Shown: positions 50,551-60,065 of the stretch, piece by piece
Numbering within the stretch: the first letter of the stretch is position 1
Layout of the letters: each line of letters starts with the position of its first letter
NCBI GenBank assembly: GCA_025766275.1
Contig: JAFKAC010000002.1
Coordinates: forward strand, 2,232,001-2,296,000
Reading direction: 5' to 3'
DNA length: 64,000 nt
Origin: Lactarius indigo
Lineage: Eukaryota > Basidiomycota > Agaricomycetes > Russulales > Russulaceae
Notes under the pieces: generated by a model
The model's database searches: none
What the model was told of the DNA's origin: nothing
The model's input: the letters and a program-made list of their open reading frames with translations, nothing else
Position numbers and translations under genes: made by a program

Positions 50551-52434
50551 ATGGACCCCCCGTCTAGACGTCACTTTATTATTCCTACTAACAACGACAT
50601 TGGCGCATCGCGCTGTTAGAGGTTAGTCCTCCTTCAACCTTCCAATCTGCTTCCGCGCCATCGTAAATCAAATGCCCACCGAAGCGCCCTGAACTTGCAG
50701 GCGAAGAACCTTGCACTTATCTATGTGGTAATTCTCTCGGCCTTCTTCCCAAGCCGGCGGAAGCACTGGTCCAGGAGGAACTTCGTGTCTGGGGTTCTAG
50801 GCAAGCACCGTAGACCTTCCGTTTTCATTTATCACAGATATCCTGACACCGTTTTTCATCTTCGCAGGGCCGTCCGGGGACACCACGATCATCCACTTGG
50901 AAGGGAATGGGTGAAGATCACTGACCATGTCAATCCCCTCCTTGCTGAGCTCTTAGGTAGAGAAACCCATCAGTCACCCTTGCGGTTTCTTGACTCACTC
51001 TGCCGCCTCGGCGAAGGTGCCCGTGAGGCTGAAGTCGCCTGCATGGGGACACTGACAGCTAATCTGCATCTCATGATGAATACGTTTTATAAACCCACCC
51101 CCGAACGGTACAAGTTACTCTGTGAGGGCAAGGCTTTCCCGTCCGATCAGGTATCCCTTTCGTTACCAGTTTTTTCTTTCTCTCACACTTTTCTTTAACG
51201 CCCCATTTGTCCAAAGTACGCCTTTGCGTCCCAGGTGCAACTACACGGGTTCAAGCCTGAGGATGCCATCATCGAAATGAATCCCCGTCAAGGGGAATTC
51301 ACCCTTCGAGAAGAGGATATTTTGGAAGTAATAGAAAAACACGGGTCTTCTATCTCCCTAGTCATTTTCAGTGGCGTGCAATATTACACCGGCCAATGGT
51401 TCCCAATGCAGTCGATCACTAAGGCAGCTAAGGCCCAGGTGAGTTTTACCCGTTCATCCCCGGAGTCATCCCCAGGCGCTCGGGGAAGTGTCCAACCTGT
51501 TCTAGATCAATGTCCGGCCAGGATATATTCCATAGTCCCAGCGCCTTCGGTGTTTTTTTACGTTCTCATTCGACTGATCGGTGCTATACATAGGGCTGTA
51601 TTTGTGGATGGGACTTAGCTCACGCGATCGGAAACGTCCCCCTCTCTCTTCACGATTGGGACGTCGACTGGGCAGTATGGTGCAGCTACAAGTACCTAAA
51701 TTCGGGTCCTGGAAACATTGCTGGTCTCTACGTACACGAGAAGTGGGACGAAAAGCCAAGGTGCGGGGTGCTCCACGTCTTCTCTGACACATTCACCGAT
51801 CCCCCTACGCCATGTTTTCTCCCACTTCTTTTCCTGAGGGGCCGAAAGGGTCTGTTTGTTGACGTGTATCGATTACAGATACGCGGGCTGGTGGGGACAC
51901 GATCCTGTCACACGTTTCCTTATGCCACCGATTTTCTCCCCTATCCGCGGTGCACAAGGGTTACAGTTGTCTAACCCATCCGTCCTCGGGGTCGCCTCTC
52001 TACTTGGTTCCCTTCAGGTGTTCAAGGAGGCCGGGATGATGCAACGTTTGCGCGAACGTTCCGTCGAACTGACGGCCTATCTCGAACGGCTCCTAACTCT
52101 GTCAGCTTATTTCGTTCCTCCCCACGAGGCCGCTGTAAAGTTGCCATTGTGCGTCGGTTCAACGGACTCCGTTCAATACCACCGTCCCGCTTTCACCATT
52201 ATCACGCCCACTGCCGCAAACTCTCGGGGTTCACAACTTTCCCTTCTGTTTTTCTCGTCTGATACGGAACTCATGCAAAAAGTTCACCAGAGACTTGGTA
52301 GCTATGGTGTTATGGCGGACGAAAGGCACCCAAATGTCATACGATTAGCTCCCACGGCTCTGTACAGCACTGTTCAGGATTGCGAGAACGCAGCAAAATA
52401 TCTGGAAGAGGTTCTCAACGAGCTGGACGACTAA
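50551..52434 (+). CDS. BNA5: kynureninase
   Basis: This PLP enzyme cleaves 3-hydroxykynurenine to 3-hydroxyanthranilate and alanine. ATG 50551 gives [20 protein letters not shown]. Conserved blocks are [90 protein letters not shown], the PLP-lysine segment [11 protein letters not shown] and [11 protein letters not shown]. The protein ends [12 protein letters not shown] at 52434. At the first exon-intron border (about 50611) the strong donor GAGGTTAGT is reached in frame only if one base is removed (giving SAVRGEEP). Otherwise a weak GTTAGA donor must be used. The stop lies 41 bp from the BNA7 stop. Confidence 0.94.
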
Positions 52435-52475
52435 AGAGGCGGCAAGGCAGAAGAAGTGAAACGTTTATTCGTTCT

Positions 52476-53453
52476 TCAACCTGAATATAGTATGAAGTCT
52501 CCCGCGATCTGAAGGAATTTTCCCGACTGAAGAACTGCGTCGTGTTCATCTCCCAGATCATCCCAACTTTTCAATACCCGACCCGCCTCCAATGTATTAC
52601 CCTCGTGAAGCGATCGCAAGTGCTCGTACATACCCTGGCTTTGACGCATGTCCACAAGGGTGTCCCCTTTGGAGTGGACGATGATCCAATGAATATGGCT
52701 CGCCCCTTCACGGAGAGGTGTGCTTGCGACAGAATATTGGCTGTAGTTTGACAGATCGCCGAACGCATCGGCGATGAACCAGTCGCGGTAAGTAGGGAAG
52801 GATTGAAGCAAGGCATCAATGTTATAGATACCCTCCGAGAAGATCACGCCCCGGATCGCCCGCAAGAGCTCTGGTGACGGCACCAATGCTGGCTCCGATG
52901 AATCGAGAAGCATGCAGGCTAGCATGTGTGCACCGCAACTATGACCCATAAGGAAGAGCTTGTCGGGGTTATACGGGTGGGATTGACATCCCGCGGGCCC
53001 AGGCCAGGAAAGTAGGAAAGTGAGCAGCTGGAGGACGTCCTGCGCATGTGCAGGGTGGTGCAGCTTGTTGTCTGGTTTGCTCAGCCGGTAGTTCGGGACA
53101 GCAACCGGGTAAGACGTGTACACGGCGAGGTTGCGCGCAAGGTCGCCGTAATCCTTCTTATCTTCACTGTGATGAGAGACAGCCGAAATTCAATATATAT
53201 TTGTCATAGATCGTCGTATACAATTGGCGACCAGAACTCACGAGCGCCATGCACCACCATGCACAAAACAGATGAGTGGGGCAGGTTGTGCCAGTGGGGG
53301 CCGATGGGGAACGAACAAGTCAAAGGTGTGTAAAGGATTGGGATTGGTATCATTTGTGTAGGGTATGTCCCAAAATTCCTTTAAACCTGCGGTCATGACG
53401 AGAGGAGAAGGGAGAGAAAGGACTTCGTCCTGCCCGCGGACATGCGGCAACAT
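52476..53453 (-). CDS. BNA7: kynurenine formamidase (arylformamidase)
   Basis: An alpha/beta-hydrolase that removes formate from N-formylkynurenine, one step before BNA4. The start is ATG 53453 (MLPHVRGQ) or the in-frame ATG 53396 (MTAGLKEFWDIP). The oxyanion motif HGGAW ends exon 1. One intron follows, then EDKKDYGDLARNLAV, VPNYRLSKPD, HPAHAQDVLQLL, the nucleophile elbow GHSCGAHML, a likely catalytic Asp in SKGDTLVDM, and the His in GDEHDAVLQ. The HGGxW motif and the overall layout match kynurenine formamidase, and the adjacent BNA5 and BNA4 genes support the call. A general esterase is the alternative. All junctions are in frame. Confidence 0.85.
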
Positions 53454-53472
53454 CGCACTCGTGATCTTATCG

Positions 53473-53480
53473 TGACGTCA
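53473..53480. promoter_or_regulatory. CRE/ATF-like palindrome TGACGTCA
   Basis: A perfect TGACGTCA lies in the 111-bp divergent promoter between BNA7 and PMP3. This octamer is the classic site for CREB/ATF-type bZIP factors; fungal Atf1/Sko1 factors that bind it respond to osmotic and oxidative stress, which would fit PMP3. A TATAAG lies at 53499-53504. Confidence 0.5.
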
Positions 53481-53564
53481 TGCAGGCTAGCAGGTGGGTA
53501 TAAGAAATAAACCCCCTCGCTTCCGTTTCCCACCCAATTCCTCCGACCCAACTCAAACACCCAA

Positions 53565-54106
53565 ATGGCTCTCACTGGTTCTGACATTTGCAAAGTGCGT
53601 ATCGAACAACAGTCTCTTCCCTTAACACCGTAACTCATCTTTACTAGATCCTGTTCGTCCCCTTCTCCCCCTTTCCACCCACGCCTTCTGGTCTCTCACC
53701 CTCATTTTAGCTTTGCCATCTTCATCCCTCCCTTAGGGGTTTTCTTGGAGCGCGGCTGTGGTGCTGATTTCGTATGTCACCCCATTCACATATATCAATT
53801 CTCTGGTTTGTTCTTAACACCACCCTATGTCAATAGTTGATAAATATCCTCCTCGTATGTGTTCATTCTTCGGAACTAATCCCGTTCGAATTACTAATGT
53901 TGCCTCGCTTCTACCCAGACGATTCTGGGCTATATGTATGTGTCTACAATTTCTCCTATCGCTCTGGTTTTTGACCTGTACTTTTTTTTTCTTGGCATTC
54001 TAGACCCGGCATCATCCACGGTAAGTAGTAGTAAACATACTCCGACGAGCGTCTCACTAAATGGGCCGTTACTTGCACAGCATTATATATCATCCTCAAA
54101 TATTGA
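53565..54106 (+). CDS. PMP3: Pmp3 family small membrane proteolipid
   Basis: A 57-residue hydrophobic protein of the plasma membrane that sets membrane potential and salt tolerance. Seven exons are needed: 53565-53594, 53648-53652, 53711-53771, 53837-53854, 53919-53935, 54004-54020 and 54081-54106. They sum to 174 nt, exactly 58 codons with the stop. The product starts MALTGSDICK and holds the family core PPLGVFLERGCGADF, then a second membrane span and GYIPGIIHALYIILKY. All six introns have GT and AG ends; the first donor is GTGCGT and the second GTTCGT. The second exon is only 5 nt. It shares a short promoter with BNA7. Confidence 0.92.
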
Positions 54107-54284
54107 GACCGAATCAAACGCTACGATTCCTATGCCCATATGTTTCGCTCGTACAGTTTAATTGCCGCGATTGTAGTCGCTTGTAAATAGTATACAAGGA
54201 TACGGACGTTGTTCGTCTCATTCACGTGACCCAAATCCGAATACTTCCGAGTGTCGCCTGTGTAAATTGTTCCGATTTGCACCG

Positions 54285-57023
54285 CTATTCTGAATCCTCT
54301 GCCTCTTCGCTCTCGTCGTCGTCACTCTCTTGCTCATTTAGTTGGTGGATCATCCGTGCGCCAACGATCCAAGTCTTCTGTATGTTCTCTAGTAAGTTAC
54401 CGCTTTTAACACCTTCGCCTTTCGCTTCTGGCTTGGCGTGCCAGTTCTGGATGTCCTCTTCCTCGACGATATCGTTTTGATAAAGCGCTGCGAGTATCTG
54501 CCCAAATAATGGAAAGCGCGTTGAGGAAGCGCAGTGGTACTACCGATGTGTGGGCAAATCGTGAACTTCTTACTAGAGCCGAAGATAAAGGAGTCCCTAC
54601 CTGTAGGATTGAGACTGTCTCCACACCGTCCACACCGCCGATAAGGTTGATCAAGTCTCCCCATCGGTCTATCCATCTCTTGATCTCCGCACGTTGCGGT
54701 ACGGCCTCTTCGATGAGAGAAATATTTTCCACGATGCCCGCGACAACCGCCTCAGCGCACGCGGCGCAGCGGCACATTACTCGCCATTCGCAATGTCTTT
54801 AGCTCGACGCTGGCATTCTCTAGCGAATGTCCTTCCGAGAAGGCACGTTCCAAAGACAGGCGGACTTCTGTCTGGAACTCTTGTTCACCAGCTGATACAG
54901 TTGCGGTCGCCGAAGCCGCGGGAAGGGAAGTGACAGAGGAAGCTAGAGAGGCATTCTGAGAGAAAGAATCGTCGTCCGAATCAGATGACCTTTCGTCCTC
55001 GGACGTCAGCGAGCCAGGGTCAGATAGCACAAGATCGGTCAAGTCATCACCTATAATAAAATTCATGATCCGTGCGTTCTTCTGAACCATATGGGAAGAA
55101 CGTACCTAGTCGCATCAGCCGCCAGTTGTTGAAGTTCTCTAGTTCGTTCTCATATCCTTCTTCGTCACCCTTCCGTGCGATCGCTCTTCGGGGCCATACG
55201 AAAGCGTCAGAGCCAGGACCCAGGTTCTGCGAGATAGAGCGTTGGTCTACAAAATCAGAGTGGCCCGTTCAGTGTCACGAGCAGGACAGCGAAAAACGTT
55301 AGAGAGTGACTTTTCTCGGCCTCTTCGAGCTCAGAATCGGCATCGGCATCGTCCCCATCGTCCCCGTCCTCCGCGAGTTCGCCTATGACAGGAACAGGCT
55401 TTTGCTTCCGCCTGGATACCCTTTCAAACGGCATGAGAACCGTCCCTGGCCCGAGCTTGACACCATCGGCAACGAGTGAACCTCGCGCTATCCGGCTGCC
55501 CTCGCCGACTTGCACCCCGGCGCCGACGATGCAGCTCTCGAGGACACAATTTGGGCCTATCGTCACATCATCGAAGACGTATGCGTTGCGCAAGATGGTA
55601 TCGGGGCCAACGGAACAGCGCGCTCCGAGTGTCGAAGGCAACGACCTGTGCGTCGTCGCCCACGTGGGACGAGGGACCTATGAGCGTATTGTTTCCAATC
55701 TTGCATGTCCTGTAAGCTGGTTCAGGAGAGCGTAAATCATCACATGTTCTGGCACTAACCGTGAGAGCACGACCGAATTGTCTTTGGGAATGTATTTGTT
55801 ACCACGTAAGTGATCGTAAGCGTGTCCACCTGGGTGGTTGTCGTCAGGTACCAGTGGGAAAGTCCAGCGAGACAGGATATCCTTGCTAATGCGGGTATCA
55901 ATGGTCGTGCCAGCTCGCTAGAAAGGGGGGGTTACGAACCTGATGGCGTCATAACTTCGCGTATCCTGGACCCGTGCAGCGTAGCCCTCTTTCGCAACGT
56001 AACAATATATGTTCTTCATGAGTAAATCCGACGTGAGTATGCCGTGCACGAAATCCCGCCTGATATCACCATAGTCGAAGTTGTCTTGAAATAACGATGG
56101 TACCTGAAGAAACCCATTGGTCAGGCGGGAGAAACGTAAAACAATGGTGGTCTTGCCTCCAAAGCGCAAACGTCAATTGAACAGTCGAGAAGGTCATTTC
56201 GAATTTCGATATTCGGATGGCTCTCAAGAATATCTCGGGGAATTCTAGCGATACTCTTCGGAGGATAACCCGTCACTGGTTCGTAGTGCAGACATTCCGA
56301 AGTATCTTGATCAAGCACGAACACAGCCGAATCGCCTTTAGACCTCGAGGTTTTTCGTGTCAAGACGAAAACCCCCGCCCAGATATGGCGGAGAAGAGTC
56401 TGCTCACCTGGTCCGATGTGTGGTTCCACTCTCTTTAACGACCATCGTCATGATTGCGTCTTTATTAACTTTCCGCCGATCCTTGTGTGCACGAACGACT
56501 TCATCGATACGGATGTTGCTAACCAAATCACCAGAGACGAGGACAAAATCACTGGTAATGATACCGTGCGTGTAAATGTCACGCATCGCGTCCCCCGGAG
56601 TGAATGTCTCCTTGGCCGTCATTACAGGTACGATTTTGAGGCCACTCGACGGATGAGACCATTTGGAATTCCTGGAAATAACGTTACTAATGAAAGGAGG
56701 AACGACACGGGACCCGACGCACTGAATTGCCGATTTCACCTGTTCTGGATGTGAACGACATATAACGAAGATCTCTTGGACGCCTGCAAGTGCGAGGCCT
56801 TCCAGGGTCCAGTCTAATAGATGGGGTATTGCAGATAGGAATTAGACACTGGGTAAGCCAGTCAGACGGGGTACACAATTTATGCGACGGGCTTACCTTG
56901 GGTCGATCAGTGGTTAACGGTTTGAATCGTCTGTTGAAACTGTCGGCAAGGATGACAGCTTGAAGCACCTCAGCCTTCCTCCTCTTCAGCAAGCTCTTTG
57001 CCGGTTGATGGTTTCGAAGGCAT
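54285..57023 (-). CDS. GCD6: translation initiation factor eIF2B subunit epsilon
   Basis: Catalytic subunit of the exchange factor that recycles eIF2-GDP. ATG 57023 gives MPSKPSTGKELAEEEE, then EVLQAVILADSFNRRFKPLT (nucleotidyltransferase-like domain), DWTLEGLALAGVQEIFVICRSH, SDFVLVSGDLVSN, a left-handed beta-helix of hexapeptides (LGARCSVGPDTILRNAYV, IGPNCVLESCIVGAGVQVG), an acidic linker, and the C-terminal W2/HEAT domain with acidic end (RWGDLINLIGG, IVEEEDIQNW, ESDDDESEEAEDSE). The stop is at 54285. Two +1 frame breaks lie in exon sequence, near 56974 (EEEE to EVLQ) and near 56820 (CNTP to LLDWTLEG). All other joints are in frame. Confidence 0.92.
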
Positions 57024-57438
57024 TGTGTGTTCGTTCAGGAGCGGAAGCACTCTGACTTACTAGCGGATCACGTGTGACCACAAATATCAAGTGAACGTGA
57101 ACATACTTGCAACGTGAGCCTAAAGTGACTACTTTACAAGAAAATGTACGGGAAGCAGAAAAACGACCCCGAGGGTAAGGAAAGTAAGGGTATATAAACC
57201 GGACCATAGGATCGCTATTAGTGAAGTGGGATGGAACGGATCAAGCTGCAACATATCATCGCCTGTGCCAAGATGAAACAAGACCCGGACGTAAACTATG
57301 CAATATACGAGCAGAATGATTGAAGGAAGAGACGTAGATATCCAAAAGGCATAAAGATGGTTAGAAGATAAGAGAAAGAGGGCCAGATCTTGCCACAGTC
57401 ATGATAGTCATTCAATGATAAATACCCGTGCCAAACTT
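57024..57438. other. intergenic region
   Basis: About 415 bp between two minus-strand genes: promoter of the eIF2B epsilon gene and 3' UTR of the Ala/Pro/Glu-rich gene. A TATATAAAC word lies near 57190 and could be the TATA element on either strand. Nothing else was recognised. Confidence 0.35.
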
Positions 57439-58621
57439 TCACGCCGTGGCAGCTACCACGGGAGCGGCAGGAGGAACCTCGGGCTTTGGTTCCTCAGCAG
57501 GAGCAGGGGTCTCCTCAGCAGCGGGCTCAGTAGAAGTGGGAGCAGCAGGGTTTTCTAAGGGGGCAACAGGCATAGGTTCGTCAATCTTCGGGGGATTTTC
57601 GTCGACCTTAGCCGGGGTAGAAGCCTCTGTCCTCTTGGGTTTGAAGAACTCCCCAACACGAGAGGACAGCCGACGCCCAACCTTGACAGCGGTTTGCTTG
57701 GCGTCCCTCTTTTCAGGTTTTTTCTCCTCTTTCTGCAAAGTAATGAGTATAATGTATCGTATACACTCTAGAGTGCCACGCACAGCCTCCTCCTTGGGAC
57801 CCTCTGTGTCGGAGGCAACTGGCTCAGCTGCGGCCTCGACGGGGGGTTCAGAAGCTGCAGCCTCAGTGGCGGGTGGGGCACTACACAAACGCTGCGTTAC
57901 TAGTGATCTCTGACTTCACGAGGAACGACCTACGTCTCGGCAACAACCTCAGCTGGAGTTTCCTCAGCTGCGAGAGTTTCGACCACCTTAGCAGGCTCTT
58001 CAGTGGCAGCAGGCTCTGGCTACAGACAGACGTGTTCATCAACACACACTTGACGAAATTAGTCAACACAATACCTTAACCTCTTCTTTCTTCTCTTTCT
58101 TGGGGCTCTTGGGGGCCTTCACCTTCTTCTCGACACTCTTGAAAGGAGCAAGAATCTTGGCGAGGAGAGAAGGACTCCTCGGTTGATCCTCCTTCTTGGC
58201 CTCCGTGGGGGTGGGCTCGGCCTAGAACCCGACGTGATAGATTAGCAAATTGAACTGTTCATAGAGGGGAGGGTCCATACAGGCTTGGCTTCCTCAGTAA
58301 CAGGAGTGGCATCCGAGGAAGGCTCTGGGTTCGCAGGGGACTCAACGGCGCTTTCCTTTTGAAGAGGGGTGTGTTAAAATCAAAACAAAAACCGCCTATA
58401 ATAACTCACTTGAGCTGGCTCTGCCTTGGTAGCCTCCTTGCATAGGGTCACGAAGAGAACAATCGATATACAAAGGGAAGTCTTACAGGTGACTGGGCAA
58501 CCTCCTCGGGTTTCAGAGCCTCAGCGGCGGGGACAGAGGGCTCAGGAGCAGGGGCAGTCTCAGCGGGCTTGACCTCCTCCACGGTGGCAACAGGGGCGGC
58601 AACAGCTTCAGGGGCAGACAT
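57439..58621 (-). CDS. Ala/Pro/Glu-rich disordered protein with modular exons
   Basis: I do not recognise a function. ATG 58621 gives MSAPEAVAAPVATVEEVKPA. Seven exons can be joined; five of the six introns fall between codons (phase 0) and exon 2 is only 27 nt. The protein, about 290 residues, is mainly A, P, E, K and T. Two basic-hydrophobic islands stand out: PSLLAKILAPFKSVEKKVK followed by KAPKSPKKEKKEE, and TAVKVGRRLSSRVGEFFKPKR. It ends APVVAATA at 57439. The composition resembles abundant cytosolic intrinsically disordered proteins. The islands could bind membranes or partners, but there is no direct evidence. Confidence 0.7.
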
Positions 58622-59286
58622 TACAAAAATAGAGGTAGACTGGAACTAGAGTGAAAGCAAATCAACATAGGTGACCGAAATGATACGAACGGATACGAAC
58701 GAAGGAGGTACTGTAGACGAGAGAGAGAGAGAGAAGTGGAGGGCTGGCCCGTGAAGCAAAAAAGGGGAGAGTGAGAGGAGGAAGAGAGATAGGTTGAGGG
58801 AGGCAGGTTCCGCCCCCTTCTTATTCATGTTTGGCTCCGCCCGCGTCAACCAAACAAAATGACCCGAACTCTATTCTTCGCCTACTTCCCAAATTTGGCC
58901 AAGTTCGCCCCCTTTATCTCTCACTGTTTAGAACCCCTGAGCCACCGTTCTCTTTCACTCGTTGTGTAATATTTCCTTTCTTTGTTTTGTTTGTATGTAC
59001 ATCTGGGTGGGAATCCGAAGAGGAGGGGTGTGATAAACAGAAGGAAAAAAAAAAAAAAATTATTGTATGCTATGTAGTAACGAAATATGTCGGGAGAAGA
59101 AGTCTCGATCACGCGTTGTCGTTGTCTCGACCACCGATTCCGCTTCGCGACCTGCTCGGAGCGCAAGGAATTACCTGTCAGAGATGGTCTTATTTTAGTT
59201 TCTGAGCTAGTAGACGTCCCTCTCTGTAAACTGAAGCCTAGGTTCCGTCTCAAACTAGCCCGGCCCAGCTCACCTTGGTAACATGC
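58622..59286. other. intergenic region
   Basis: About 665 bp of leader and promoter sequence between divergent genes. It contains a GA-rich run (58715-58800) and an A-run at 59046-59059. Short open frames at 58831-59205 and 59087-59281 show no motif. The latter ends at the TAA immediately before the gene at 59287 and may belong to its leader. Confidence 0.35.
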
Positions 59287-60065
59287 ATGGCATTGTCGTC
59301 ACCGTATCTCCTGTCCACCCGGCTATCACACTCCTTCTATTCTCACGCCATCGCACCGTCCGCCGAGGAGATCCATCTGCTAAGTACGTAACTTACATGG
59401 ACCCTCCAGCAGGCTCACACGACATCTCCCCATAAAACCCTCTCGTACTTATCATCTCCAATTGCCCTGTCGGAGTTGATCACTCGAGCGCCAGTTTCCT
59501 TTGGTCCTTTATCCCATCTAGCTGAAAGGTCAAACAAAACCTAGAAACTGCGTTCAATGATCTTTACATCATTTCCGAGCCTTTCACGATTGCACAGATT
59601 GGCGATGAAACCCACAAATTGAAGGCGGTGCTTTCTCAAGCTGTACCCAAATATCTCCATTTGTCTGGCGCGGCCGACTCACTAACAGGCATCAGTATCT
59701 CCCGTCGCCAGCTAGCCGGCAATGGTCAGGCCATCGATGAGATAACCAACGCAGCCGGATCCACAGAGTAACCCAATGACACCTGATAACCATCTGACTG
59801 ACTGCTTCCAAATCAGGACATGTCACTACGACCTGAACCTATCCATTATGGTAAATGACTCCACCTCAGCTTACTCTTACATTCTGGCTCACTGCATCAC
59901 GCGAGCCTTTGTAAGTTATCAAACAGTAAGAGCTTATGTAAATCTGTGAGTCCACATGGTTCCGCGCAGGAAGCACTAGGAACTGGGCGCAGAGGTCGTA
60001 GCATGACTCCGAGGTGTGACGCGAAGACCTTTCGCCTTCAACTGCCTCCGTTTGGCCACTATTAA
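59287..60065 (+). CDS. unrecognised spliced gene, frame uncertain in 5' half
   Basis: No family recognised. The 3' half is convincing: from about 59545 the frame reads LETAFNDLYIISEPFTIAQI, GDETHKLKAVLSQAVPKYLH and LSGAADSLTGISISRRQLAG. It is spliced in frame (donor in ACAGAGTAACC near 59770, acceptor near 59815) to TCHYDLNLSIMVNDSTSAYS, YILAHCITRAF, and again (donor near 59911, acceptor 59970) to EALGTGRRGRSM and a C-terminus FRLQLPPFGHY with TAA 60063-60065. The 5' half, from ATG 59287 (MALSSPYLLSTRLSHSFYS) through KTLSYLSSPIALSELITRAP, reads like protein, but at least two one-base shifts are needed to join it. It could be a real gene in a faulty assembly or a decaying one. Confidence 0.5.
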
